Assembly: GCA_903914955.1 (NCBI GenBank)
Contig: CAIWRB010000156.1
Span: 1 to 32,939, forward strand
From: an uncultured Chloroflexota bacterium
GTDB lineage: Bacteria; Chloroflexota; Anaerolineae; Anaerolineales; Villigracilaceae
Length of the DNA stretch: 32,939 bases
Direction of reading: 5' to 3'
Shown: positions 1 through 7,313 of the stretch, one piece after another
How the letters are laid out: every line of letters begins with the position of its first letter
Numbering within the stretch: the stretch's first letter is position 1
Made by a program: the position numbers and the translations under genes
The notes under the pieces: generated by a model
Told to the model about the DNA's origin: nothing
Seen by the model: only the letters and a program-made list of their open reading frames with translations
Database searches by the model: none

Positions 1-397
1 CCTAACCTCTTCTCAGCGTAACCGGTCTAGTGGATTGGATTTTCTTTCTGAGATTGTGGCCCCAGTTAGCTTGCTCCCCACCAGACCGGTACGTTGCGCC
101 TCGTTCGTTTTCCTGTTTGTGTTCAGTCAATTGAGGAGGCCGCTCTAATTATGCCACGTTTTGGTGGATGGGGTTTTTGTGCCTTCCCATATTCCATCAC
201 CAATTTATCTTTCGTTACCCTTCGTTCATCCTTGTTTTTTTGCTCCCAGAAAATCGGTTCGTCATTGCTGCTTCAATATTATTCCACTTGCCCAAAAAAC
301 AAAACACAAATATAATAACGGCCTAGTTAAGGCATACGATCGGATAATTTTTCCATCTTAAGCTGGTACATTCAGTTGGCTGATATAGGTTATACAT
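1..397. other. gene-free left edge with an inverted repeat
   Basis: I see no convincing gene here. Two short overlapping open frames at 94-361 have no ribosome binding site and an unprotein-like composition. The clearest structure is an inverted repeat, arms 21-33 and 78-90 (accggtctagtgg against ccaccagaccggt). Its only mismatch becomes a G-U pair if the minus strand is transcribed. That suggests a structured RNA read leftwards off the edge. An intron or other mobile element is possible because the right edge is a group II intron, but I cannot identify this sequence. Confidence 0.4.
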
Positions 398-469
398 GCG
401 GGAGTCGCCAAGTGGTAAGGCATCAGCCTTCCAAGCTGATATTCGTGGGTTCGAATCCCATCTCCCGCT
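398..469 (+). tRNA. tRNA-Gly (anticodon TCC)
   Basis: Full cloverleaf. The acceptor arms GCGGGAG (398-404) and CTCCCGC (462-468) pair completely and are followed by discriminator T. The D arm is short. The anticodon stem TCAGC/GCTGA encloses loop CTTCCAA, giving anticodon TCC (glycine GGA/GGG). The T arm contains GGTTCGAATCC. No CCA is encoded, so it must be added after transcription. Confidence 0.95.
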
Positions 470-480
470 CTAAACATTAG

Positions 481-530
481 CTCCCGTCTTCAGGGTAACG
501 CAACCTGAACACGGGAGTTGATCATTTTTA
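481..530 (+). terminator. hairpin terminator after tRNA-Gly
   Basis: CTCCCGT (481-487) pairs with ACGGGAG (511-517), with an inner TTCAGG/CCTGAA extension. A T-rich stretch (ttgatcattttt) follows, slightly displaced from the stem. It probably ends the tRNA-Gly transcript. Confidence 0.55.
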
Positions 531-676
531 TAATCTGGCGGTCTCTACTCAACCTACGCATAATTGACATAAAGTATCAGTCCCTATTTTATGGATAGTC
601 GTCTGGTTTTCTATTGTCTTCTTCATTTTCTTAATACGTATAAGAAACAAATTACACTAAAACGGAAAAAATTGAC

Positions 677-682
677 TATAAT
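677..682 (+). promoter_or_regulatory. -10 box of the CAT tRNA
   Basis: A perfect TATAAT lies 15 bases upstream of the tRNA start, the right distance for a short 5' leader. The -35 region about 18 bases upstream is AT-rich but not a clear consensus. Confidence 0.5.
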
Positions 683-697
683 TGCGCAGTCATATCC

Positions 698-770
698 GGG
701 CCCGTGGCGCAGCGGTTAGCGCAGGCGACTCATAATCGCTTGGTCGCAGGTTCGAATCCTGCCGGGCCCA
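698..770 (+). tRNA. CAT-anticodon tRNA, probably tRNA-Ile2 (lysidine type)
   Basis: Full cloverleaf with acceptor arms GGGCCCG and CGGGCCC (763-769), discriminator A, anticodon stem GGCGA/TCGCT, loop CTCATAA and anticodon CAT. A naive caller would say elongator Met. From memory, the anticodon arm and variable region (GGCGACTCATAATCGC, then TTGGTCGC) match bacterial tRNA-Ile2, where TilS converts C34 to lysidine to read AUA. The Ile2 reading is therefore inference from similarity. No CCA is encoded. Confidence 0.85.
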
Positions 771-808
771 CAAGATAATTTAGTAGCTGACCCCATCGAG
801 GGATAGTA

Positions 809-830
809 TTCGAATCCTGCCGGGGCACAA
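809..830 (+). repeat. partial duplicate of the tRNA 3' end
   Basis: The 16-base string TTCGAATCCTGCCGGG, the 3' half of the T arm of the tRNA at 698-770, recurs at 809-824, followed by gcacaa where the tRNA has cccacaa. The copy is 58 bases downstream of the original. tRNA 3'-end duplications are typical of tyrosine-integrase attachment sites, but no integrase is visible and the interval is tiny. It may be a deletion scar or a decayed tandem tRNA. Confidence 0.6.
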
Positions 831-846
831 CATCATACTCCTATTA

Positions 847-1641
847 ATGAATCTTTCCCAGAAACTACTTACATTGTTAATAATGATCTTAGCCGCCTGT
901 AGCAATGTCCCTGTTGCAGAGCCAGTTGCCACGCCAACGAAGGGAGGGATCAAATTCAAGAATACAGTGGTTAGCCTGACCTTTGATGATGGCGACGCGG
1001 ACAATTACACTGTGCGCCCCGTTCTCGCGCAAAATAATTTACACGCCACGTTTTATATCGTAAGCGGATTTACAAATACCAATGGATATATGACGAGTGA
1101 TCAATTGCGCAGTTTGTATAGTGATGGCAATGAAATTGGCGGGCATACAGTCAACCACACAAAACTTACAAAAGAAAATGATGATAACTTGATAAAGAGT
1201 GAAATCTGCCGGGATCGTTCAAATCTTATGGCCTATGGGTTTGAAGTCACATCTTTCGCTTATCCCTATGGATATTACGATGAGCGTGTAAAACAAGCTG
1301 TTCATGATTGTGGATATAACAATGCGCGAGTTGTGTCGGGTGGCCTGAATACGATCCCGCCAAACGACGCTTATACCCTGCCAGCATTGCCATACATTAT
1401 GAGCGATACCAAGTTTGCCAAAATGTCACGTTATGTAAAAGACGTTGAAAATGAAGGCGGGGGATGGGCGATCTTTATTTTCCATCATGTATGTGACGGT
1501 TGTGATAAATTTGCAGTTGATCTTTATACCTTTACCAAATTTTCAAACTGGCTTGGAACTCAACAAGCGAACAACGGTTTGATCATAAAAACAATTGACG
1601 AAGTAATTGGGGGCGAAGTAAAGCCTCCAGTTATCCCATAA
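847..1641 (+). CDS. polysaccharide deacetylase family lipoprotein (NodB domain)
   Basis: This 264-residue protein is probably an extracytoplasmic metal-dependent de-N-acetylase or carbohydrate esterase acting on a cell-surface or environmental polysaccharide. Residues 1-18 form a lipoprotein signal with lipobox LAAC (Cys18), so it is likely anchored in the membrane. The NodB motifs are visible: TFDDGD at 45-50 (catalytic base and metal Asp), the metal-binding H100-x3-H104 in GGHTVNH, and a later YPYG motif. The substrate cannot be told from sequence. The ATG has no Shine-Dalgarno sequence. A -10-like CATACT ends 7 bases before it, which fits leaderless initiation. A strong hairpin terminator follows directly. 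Confidence 0.85.
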   Translation: MNLSQKLLTLLIMILAACSNVPVAEPVATPTKGGIKFKNTVVSLTFDDGDADNYTVRPVLAQNNLHATFYIVSGFTNTNGYMTSDQLRSLYSDGNEIGGHTVNHTKLTKENDDNLIKSEICRDRSNLMAYGFEVTSFAYPYGYYDERVKQAVHDCGYNNARVVSGGLNTIPPNDAYTLPALPYIMSDTKFAKMSRYVKDVENEGGGWAIFIFHHVCDGCDKFAVDLYTFTKFSNWLGTQQANNGLIIKTIDEVIGGEVKPPVIP

Positions 1642-1676
1642 AAAAATGACAGGTTTGTCCTGTCATTTTTTTACTT
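1640..1676. terminator. bidirectional terminator
   Basis: aaaaaaatgacagg and cctgtcattttttt form a stem of about 13 pairs with a short loop. A-rich and T-rich flanks let it work in both directions. It sits between the convergent deacetylase (+) and phosphatase (-) genes. Confidence 0.85.
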
Positions 1677-2441
1677 TAATTGTTCCAACAATTTTTCGTA
1701 AATCCCTGGTGCTGCGGCAAGGATGGATTGCGGAGCGGATATGTAATCTGGTTTCCCATTTGTCGCAGTGACGCGCGCTCCGCCTTCTTCAGCGATGAGG
1801 CCTGCGGCGGCAATATCCCAGGGTTTGAGAGTCAACTCCCAAAAGCCATCGAAGCGGCCTGCGGCGACGTAGCAACCGTCGAGCGCGGCTGAACCGAGCC
1901 GGCGCACACCTTGAGTCATCTTGGCGAGTTTTTCAAAATTCCTGAAATTATCCTTTTCTGTATCCCATGTATCATACGGAAAGCCTGTCACCAGTAAACT
2001 CTTTTGCAATTCCGTCGTGACGGAAGCATGAATTGAATTGCTGTTCAAAAACGCGCCCTGGCCACGTTCGGCTAAAAACATTTCATCGCGCAGTGGATCA
2101 TATACTCCGCCAAGTTTTACAATCCCATCAACCGCGTATGCGATGGATACACAAAAGACCGGGATATGATGTGAGTAATTCACGGTCCCATCCAGCGGAT
2201 CAATGTACCAAAGGCCTTCGCTGCCGCCTTTTATTTCTCCGCTTTCTTCAGCAAGAATGTGACTGTCTGGAAAATGGGTTTGAATTTCTTTTATCAAAAA
2301 AAGTTCTGAAGCGTGATCTGTTTCTGTGACGAGATCAATTACGCCTTTATAGCTGATTTGATGTTCCGTGTTATATCCATCACGCAAGATGGACCCTGCG
2401 CCGCGCGCGAGTCGTTCAATATCTGAAAGAGTTGGTTTCAT
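1671..2441 (-). CDS. inositol monophosphatase family protein
   Basis: This 256-residue member of the Mg-dependent, Li-sensitive phosphatase superfamily probably hydrolyses myo-inositol-1-phosphate or a related sugar or nucleotide phosphate in the cytoplasm. The metal-binding motifs are E65-E-S, D81-P-L-D-G-T (81-86, preceded by WYI) and the C-terminal W208-D-I-A-A-A-G-L. Length is normal for the family. I chose the ATG at 2441 over one five codons upstream. It overlaps the arginase-family stop codon as ATGA and has GGAG at SD distance, so it is probably translationally coupled. SuhB, FBPase-like and CysQ-like roles cannot be separated here. Confidence 0.9.
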   Translation of the reverse strand: MKPTLSDIERLARGAGSILRDGYNTEHQISYKGVIDLVTETDHASELFLIKEIQTHFPDSHILAEESGEIKGGSEGLWYIDPLDGTVNYSHHIPVFCVSIAYAVDGIVKLGGVYDPLRDEMFLAERGQGAFLNSNSIHASVTTELQKSLLVTGFPYDTWDTEKDNFRNFEKLAKMTQGVRRLGSAALDGCYVAAGRFDGFWELTLKPWDIAAAGLIAEEGGARVTATNGKPDYISAPQSILAAAPGIYEKLLEQLK

Positions 2442-3343
2442 AATTTTCCGCTCCAAATACGGCGACCCAATGCAGACAGGGCAAATTCTACAGCGAGAAC
2501 CGCTGTCCGATTTTGCCCATCAAGGATCGGGTTGACTTCGACAAGATCCATCCCGATCAATTTGCCGGTTTCGGCGATCAATTCACAAGCCAGATGAGTC
2601 TCGCGCTGAGAGAGTCCCGCCGCGACGGGAGTTCCAACACCGGGCGCATGTTCAGGGTCGAGCGCATCCAGATCAAGGGAAAGATAAATACCATCCACAT
2701 CGCGGCTGACACGCTCAATGGCTCTCTCAACAACCGAGACCATACCGTACCGATCGATCTGCTCCATGCTCATCACCATCGCGCCTGCTTTGCTCAGATT
2801 TTCTTTTTCACCAGAGTCAAGATCACGCGCGCCGATGATGGCTATCTTCGACGGGTCGATCACTGGAATCGTCTCGTCCCATAATTGCACGAGACTTTTA
2901 TCACCCAGCCCCGCGAGTACAGCCAGCGACATACCATGGATGTTTCCAGAAGGCGTGGTTTCTGCAGTATTAAAATCCGCGTGAGCATCAATCCAAATGA
3001 CACCGATCTTTTTATTGCGCGCCGCTCCGCGCACAGAGCCGATCGACAGGCTGTGATCTCCACCGAGCACAAGCGGAAAATTTTTCGCCTGCACAGATGT
3101 AGCAACCGCGCCCGCTATGCGCCGCGATACCGGAATAATGCAATCTATATATTTTAAATTTGGATTTTTGACCTTGCACATTTCAGCAATGGGAACTTCC
3201 ACATTACCTTCATCGCGCACATCATAACCAAGCTCTTCCAATTTTTTTTGTAAATGTGAATAGCGGATCGCGCTGGGTCCCATGTCTACACCGCGGCGGT
3301 CTGCGCCGAGATCAATGGGAACACCGATAATATCAATTTGCAT
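2438..3343 (-). CDS. rocF: arginase/agmatinase/formiminoglutamase family hydrolase, closest to arginase
   Basis: This 301-residue binuclear manganese ureohydrolase has the standard ligand set: G-G-D-H97, D119-A-H121-A-D123 and S-L-D224-L-D226-A-L-D-P. The N-terminal IGVPIDLGADRRGVDMGPSA (7-26) is typical of true arginases such as Bacillus RocF, which split arginine to ornithine and urea. However, it lies 9 bases downstream of hutI on the same strand. A hut operon normally has formimidoylglutamase (HutG), a member of the same fold family, so that activity is the main alternative. A strong SD (AAGGAG) precedes the ATG. The stop overlaps the next start as ATGA. Confidence 0.85.
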   Translation of the reverse strand: MQIDIIGVPIDLGADRRGVDMGPSAIRYSHLQKKLEELGYDVRDEGNVEVPIAEMCKVKNPNLKYIDCIIPVSRRIAGAVATSVQAKNFPLVLGGDHSLSIGSVRGAARNKKIGVIWIDAHADFNTAETTPSGNIHGMSLAVLAGLGDKSLVQLWDETIPVIDPSKIAIIGARDLDSGEKENLSKAGAMVMSMEQIDRYGMVSVVERAIERVSRDVDGIYLSLDLDALDPEHAPGVGTPVAAGLSQRETHLACELIAETGKLIGMDLVEVNPILDGQNRTAVLAVEFALSALGRRIWSGKL

Positions 3344-3352
3344 TTTTTCTCC

Positions 3353-4627
3353 TTAAGCCGTTCGATAATAACCCACATCCACGGAATACACACGTCCGCG
3401 TTTGATGACTTGCTTAACCAGATTTGTCCCATAGCGATAACCAAGCTGGCGATAATCTGACACTGACAGGATAAGCATGTCTGCAAGTTTTCCCACTTCG
3501 ATGGAACCGATCGAATCTGCCCTGCGAATTGCGTGGGCAGAATTGATAGTGGCGGCGGCGATGGCTTCTGCTGGCGTCAACTTCATGGCTCGGCAAGCCA
3601 GGGCGATCACAAACTGCATCGACTCATTCCATGTCGTTCCAGGATTGCAGTCTGTCGCAAGTGCAAACAATGCGTTTGCTTCAATAATTTTTCTGGCGGG
3701 AGTGTAATCTTTTTCAGCAAGTCCAAATGGCGTACATGGAAGTGATACTGCCACCGTATCTGATTTCGCCAGCGCTTGAATATCCGCGTCGGAAATCCGC
3801 ACCAAATGATCCGCAGAGGCCGCGCCTAATTCTGCCGCGAGAGCTGCGCCGCCGAGATTGTCAAATTCGTCCGCGTGGATCTTGAGCGGGAATCCCAGCG
3901 TCCCAGCCTTGGTCAAGATTTGACGCGACTGCTCCAGATCAAAAGCTTTCGTTTCGCAGAAGACATCCACGAAGGGCAGAGGCAGGCGCGGGGCGTGAGT
4001 CTCCCACCATTCTTTTAACATCGGCAGCATGGTGTTCGTAACTTCGTCTGTATAGCCTTGCGGATCACCTTTGAATTCGGGAGCGATGGCGTGCGCGCCT
4101 AAAAAAGTAATGGCGAGATCAAGCGGACTTTCGTCATCCAACGCGAGCAAGGCTTTAAGCAAACGCAATTCAGTGGATGTTTGCAAACCGTAGCCAGTTT
4201 TAGCCTCGGCAGTGGTTGTGCCGTGGGCAAACATTTTCAAGAGACGTGGACGAGTCTGCGCTATGAGCATTTCCATGCTGGCAGTACGCGTGGCTTTGAC
4301 AGTTGAAATAATTCCGCCGCCCGCCGCAAGGATATCGAGGTAGGCTATGCCGCCCATCTTCATCTCGAATTCATTGGCGCGGTCACCTGCCCAAATAAGG
4401 TGTGTGTGCGGATCGACGAATCCGGGCATGAGAACGCATTGACCGGCGTCGAGTGTCGGTTCATCGGGATATGCGTTCTTAAATTCGGCCGTGGTGCCGA
4501 CTGCGAAAATTTTTTCATCGCGCACAATGACTGCGCCGTTTTCGATGATGCCCAATGTGCCGAGGGATTGTCCGCGTTGTGGGCCGCCTGCCATAGTTAG
4601 GAGTTGTGAAGCAGAGTGAATGAGCAT
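3353..4627 (-). CDS. hutI: imidazolonepropionase
   Basis: This 424-residue metal-dependent amidohydrolase converts 4-imidazolone-5-propanoate to N-formimidoyl-L-glutamate in histidine degradation. Visible landmarks are the metal site H74-T-H76 in GFVDPHTHLIWAGDR, the substrate-loop motif KTGYG (143-147), metal ligands H179 (LGAHA) and H251 (KIHADEFD), and D326 in ATDCNPG. I start at the ATG at 4627, which makes the length close to the usual 405-415. An upstream in-frame TTG at 4687 would add 20 residues without similarity. No hutH or hutU is in the window. It probably forms an operon with the arginase-family and phosphatase genes. Confidence 0.93.
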   Translation of the reverse strand: MLIHSASQLLTMAGGPQRGQSLGTLGIIENGAVIVRDEKIFAVGTTAEFKNAYPDEPTLDAGQCVLMPGFVDPHTHLIWAGDRANEFEMKMGGIAYLDILAAGGGIISTVKATRTASMEMLIAQTRPRLLKMFAHGTTTAEAKTGYGLQTSTELRLLKALLALDDESPLDLAITFLGAHAIAPEFKGDPQGYTDEVTNTMLPMLKEWWETHAPRLPLPFVDVFCETKAFDLEQSRQILTKAGTLGFPLKIHADEFDNLGGAALAAELGAASADHLVRISDADIQALAKSDTVAVSLPCTPFGLAEKDYTPARKIIEANALFALATDCNPGTTWNESMQFVIALACRAMKLTPAEAIAAATINSAHAIRRADSIGSIEVGKLADMLILSVSDYRQLGYRYGTNLVKQVIKRGRVYSVDVGYYRTA

Positions 4628-4770
4628 GTTGTCACCAACCTTTATTGTGTTTGGTAAGTGATATTTAACCACAGAAAGTCTCTGCAAGGGGATATTAGCG
4701 TGCGGAGTTTCTCGCCCCTTTATTTCTGTGCACTTAACAGAGTTGATAAGCGCGCAGAAGCAATATTCCT

Positions 4771-4788
4771 GTACCTTTCAGGTACAAT
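4771..4788 (+). promoter_or_regulatory. promoter with palindromic operator before the first pilin
   Basis: TACAAT at 4783-4788 resembles a -10 box. It overlaps a perfect inverted repeat GTACCT-ttc-AGGTAC (4771-4785), a possible operator. The second pilin has TACAAT in the equivalent position but lacks the palindrome, so the two copies may be regulated differently. Confidence 0.4.
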
Positions 4789-4796
4789 GGAACTAT

Positions 4797-4835
4797 CTTA
4801 GGAGGCCTTCCTGAGAAATCCACTAGAAAGGAGAT
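4797..4835 (+). promoter_or_regulatory. conserved leader hairpin and SD of first pilin
   Basis: CTTAGGA and TCCTGAG (4797-4815) form a seven-pair stem around a five-base loop, including one G-T pair. GAGAAATC, a short spacer and the SD AGAAAGGAG follow. The same arrangement precedes the second pilin at 5218-5256, so this leader is conserved between the paralogs and is probably functional. Confidence 0.5.
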
Positions 4836-4843
4836 ACTTTCCC

Positions 4844-4999
4844 ATGTTATTTTCACCCAAAGAAAAAGGCCAGGGTCTTGTTGAATATGCGCTGATTCTT
4901 GTTTTAGTTGCCATTGTTGTTATTGCGGCTTTGATGATTTTAGGCCCAATTATCGGCAACGTCTTCAGCAAAATCAACTCCAGCCTCGTCTCATTTTAA
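4844..4999 (+). CDS. flp: Flp/Fap-type pilin, copy 1
   Basis: This 51-residue Flp pilin is the structural subunit of Tad (tight adherence) type IVc pili. It has a basic leader, then G9-Q-G-L-V-E14-Y, which places Glu at +5 after cleavage following Gly9 as TadV-type peptidases require. A hydrophobic helix (about 16-40) and a short tail ending SSLVSF follow. Residues 1-48 equal those of copy 2. The SD AAGGAG is strong. No tad secretion genes lie beside it; the only Tad-related neighbour is the CpaE-like protein 21 kb away. Confidence 0.88.
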   Translation: MLFSPKEKGQGLVEYALILVLVAIVVIAALMILGPIIGNVFSKINSSLVSF

Positions 5000-5039
5000 T
5001 TTATTCCATTGACCGTGTAATTTTCCTGTTTTTAGTAGT

Positions 5040-5105
5040 GAATGCCGTGAATTATTTGGGTGTTATGTATTGAATTTCATCCCAGATCACGGCATTCTAT
5101 TTTTT
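5040..5105 (+). terminator. long-loop terminator after pilin copy 1
   Basis: GAATGCCGTGA (5040-5050) and TCACGGCATTC (5087-5097) form a perfect 11-pair stem, followed by tatttttt. The loop is about 36 bases, unusually long for an intrinsic terminator. It separates the two pilin transcripts, which supports independent expression. Confidence 0.65.
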
Positions 5106-5181
5106 AAGAGCTGATCGATTTGTATTGTTTTATATTTCTGAAAGGCTATCATTTTTGATAAGAAAATGCCCATTGCGCACT

Positions 5182-5256
5182 TGTTTTTTATAAAGTTTCA
5201 TGTACAATAAAGCTACTCTTAGGAGACCTTCCTGAGAAATCTAATAAGAAAGGAGA
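5182..5256 (+). promoter_or_regulatory. promoter and leader hairpin of second pilin
   Basis: TTGTTT, a 16-base spacer and TACAAT make a plausible promoter. The leader hairpin CTTAGGA/TCCTGAG (5218-5236) and SD AGAAAGGAG match the leader of copy 1, while the surrounding sequence does not. Confidence 0.5.
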
Positions 5257-5265
5257 TTACACACA

Positions 5266-5421
5266 ATGTTATTTTCACCCAAAGAAAAAGGTCAGGGTCT
5301 TGTTGAATATGCTCTAATCCTCGTTTTAGTTGCCATCGTCGTTATCGCGGCCCTTATGATTCTCGGCCCGATCATCGGCAATGTCTTCAGCAAAATCAAC
5401 TCCAGCCTTGGCGCCGTGTAA
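5266..5421 (+). CDS. flp: Flp/Fap-type pilin, copy 2
   Basis: This 51-residue Flp pilin is identical to copy 1 over residues 1-48 and differs only in the last three residues (GAV instead of VSF). I count 15 synonymous and no non-synonymous codon differences over those 48 codons. The duplication is therefore old and the protein is under strong constraint. Leader, Gly9 cleavage site, Glu+5 and hydrophobic helix are as in copy 1. It has its own promoter, leader hairpin, SD and terminator. Confidence 0.88.
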   Translation: MLFSPKEKGQGLVEYALILVLVAIVVIAALMILGPIIGNVFSKINSSLGAV

Positions 5422-5440
5422 TTCACGGTACGGATTTGAA

Positions 5441-5478
5441 AAAAAAACTTCGTCGAAAGGCGAAGTTTTTTTTATTTT
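5441..5478. terminator. bidirectional terminator between pilin 2 and MFS gene
   Basis: AAAACTTCG and CGAAGTTTT pair around a short loop, flanked by an A run on the left and a T run on the right. The hairpin can serve both the plus-strand pilin and the minus-strand transporter ending at 5491. Confidence 0.85.
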
Positions 5479-5490
5479 TAAACAAAAAGT

Positions 5491-6636
5491 TTATCCCTTT
5501 TGCAACCGGCGCAGGGCTAAAAGCGCCGCGATATTAAAAATCACAGCAGTTAATGCTACAAAAGTGAAACCAAACTGTTGATATATGATCGCCGCCAGAA
5601 ACGCTCCTAAAGCGCGTCCAATTGAATGACCTGCAACATTCATGGACAATATCGTGGCTCGCGCTGATGGGAGGAGCTCTGTCATCAATGGAATATGACT
5701 TACCATGACATATTCAAAGGTTATATAAAACAAAAATAGTCCGATCAGTGCGCCGGCCTGTGTGTGTCCAATGATCGGCAACAGGATCGATGCCAATGCG
5801 TTGCCCACCAAGCCAATCGCCAGCGCGAGCGGTTTGCCGAGTCTGTCTGTGGTGAAGGCAACCAATCCCTCTCCGCTTAATTCTGAAATGCCGATCACAG
5901 CAGATGCGCCCGCCAGAGCGGCGATCTTCAATCCAAAAGAATCTTCCAACCAAACGCCAAAAATAATATTGACCAGTTCATTGCCCGCGCTTGCCCATAA
6001 AGCAATTGATATGCCGGCCAATGCGGGTTTGGATGAAAAAACTGCAAGAATTCCAGCCCGTGAGTTTAATGCTGGTTCGTGGTGCGTGTCTGTATGCGGG
6101 ATTATGCGCCAAATTATTATGAAAATGAAAAACCCAAGCACAGTCAATACGGGAAAGGGTGCAGACCAGCCAAACTTTGCGATAAGCAATCCCATCACTG
6201 GCACGCCAATAATAAATGACATGGACCACGCGATTTCTGTAACGGCCAAAGCTGTACCGCGCTGCGCATAAGGAATGCGGTCACCGAAATACGCCTGCAT
6301 GGATGGGTCGAATAAGAATTTCCCAATAATGGCAAAAATGAGCGCAATGGCGAGAGTCGAGATATTTGGATAGATGGCTACTAACCCCACGCCAAGTGTA
6401 AAGAATATGATGCCGAGCAGCATGCCAAATTTACGGCCCCGTCGATCTGCCAAGGGAGCAAATAATGGACTCGTCAAACCGGTCAACGAACGGGCAGTCA
6501 TCAGCAGAGACATGGTGGAAATATCGACGCCAAGTCCGCGCGCGAAAATGGGCAGAAATGGATACACCATCCTGTGGGCCGTATTCAGGATGGTGCGCAG
6601 GAACATAAAGGTGATCAGTTGAAAGCGGATTCGCAA
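5491..6636 (-). CDS. MFS transporter
   Basis: This 381-residue major facilitator protein has about 12 predicted membrane helices. The cytoplasmic loop 2-3 motif is visible as PLADRRGRKFG near residue 60-70, and the halves repeat as usual. The substrate is unknown; it resembles general drug/metabolite permeases. The start used is a TTG four bases after the stop of the upstream CcmC-like gene, which suggests coupling. An in-frame ATG ten codons later (6606) is the alternative, but it would cut the first helix. It is likely co-transcribed with the membrane gene at 6642-7253. Confidence 0.85.
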   Translation of the reverse strand: MRIRFQLITFMFLRTILNTAHRMVYPFLPIFARGLGVDISTMSLLMTARSLTGLTSPLFAPLADRRGRKFGMLLGIIFFTLGVGLVAIYPNISTLAIALIFAIIGKFLFDPSMQAYFGDRIPYAQRGTALAVTEIAWSMSFIIGVPVMGLLIAKFGWSAPFPVLTVLGFFIFIIIWRIIPHTDTHHEPALNSRAGILAVFSSKPALAGISIALWASAGNELVNIIFGVWLEDSFGLKIAALAGASAVIGISELSGEGLVAFTTDRLGKPLALAIGLVGNALASILLPIIGHTQAGALIGLFLFYITFEYVMVSHIPLMTELLPSARATILSMNVAGHSIGRALGAFLAAIIYQQFGFTFVALTAVIFNIAALLALRRLQKG

Positions 6637-6641
6637 TTTGA

Positions 6642-7253
6642 TTATTCTTTTTTAGGCTGTAAGTCAAGAAAGAAGCGTGTCAGGAAATATCCCGCGACCC
6701 ATGCAAGAATATTCAACCCGACGAAGAAAAGTATGATATTCCACAAACCAGAATTAAATATTGGCGATGGGGGGGGATGCATTACGTTTTGAGCTGATGA
6801 AAAGACCACGCGCAATGTAATAATGTAAAGAATATTCGCCAATGATGTCAACCAGGAAATATTGAAAAGCCATAAACCTAATTGAAGTAAAACGCCTGTC
6901 ACAGCGAAGATGATTGCAAGGCGAAAACGCGGTTCAGCAAGGAAGAGGCCGTTCCAGTTGGCTTGCATTGCAAAGAGCGAAAGCGGAAGATAGGTTAGCC
7001 AGAAGACAATGCCTGTGCGCCCAAGACCGGCTGACCAGGCATGGAAAATATCTTTGCGCAGGATCAGTCCTAAAAGCCCAGCAATGGCGGCGGCGATGAA
7101 AGCAACTTCCGCGGCCAGTACCCAGGCTCCATGCAAGTAGACGAGCCGCACATTTGACCCCAGCGATTTTTCTTCCGGGCCAAACAGAGTCATCAACGCG
7201 ATCACGATGACGGTTAGTGAAAAATATAAGAGGGGTGGCTTGGTTTTAATCAT
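6642..7253 (-). CDS. CcmC-like polytopic membrane protein lacking the WxWD motif
   Basis: This 203-residue protein has about six membrane helices. Layout and local motifs recall the CcmC/CcsA heme-handling family: R-L-V-Y-L-H41-G-A-W before a helix, and H159-P-P-P-S-P-I before the last helix, where CcmC has its two extracytoplasmic heme-ligand histidines. Between them, where the family carries the tryptophan-rich WxWD loop, this protein reads Q-A-N-W100-N-G-L-F. The heme-binding loop is therefore not conserved. The function is unknown, and no other cytochrome c maturation gene is nearby. I use the ATG at 7253 rather than a TTG at 7295. Similarity is by eye and distant. Confidence 0.6.
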   Translation of the reverse strand: MIKTKPPLLYFSLTVIVIALMTLFGPEEKSLGSNVRLVYLHGAWVLAAEVAFIAAAIAGLLGLILRKDIFHAWSAGLGRTGIVFWLTYLPLSLFAMQANWNGLFLAEPRFRLAIIFAVTGVLLQLGLWLFNISWLTSLANILYIITLRVVFSSAQNVMHPPPSPIFNSGLWNIILFFVGLNILAWVAGYFLTRFFLDLQPKKE

Positions 7254-7313
7254 GGCGCGAATTGTACTCCATACAAAATAATTTTGACTTGCCAAGACAG
7301 CTATTAATGTGAT

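Noticed and set aside
94-361. Two overlapping small open frames at the left edge
   Set aside because: No SD, low-quality composition, overlapping in different frames and lying in a structured, gene-free region.
698-770. Initiator tRNA-fMet
   Set aside because: First acceptor pair G-C is complete and the anticodon stem lacks the three G-C pairs of initiators; the arm instead resembles tRNA-Ile2.
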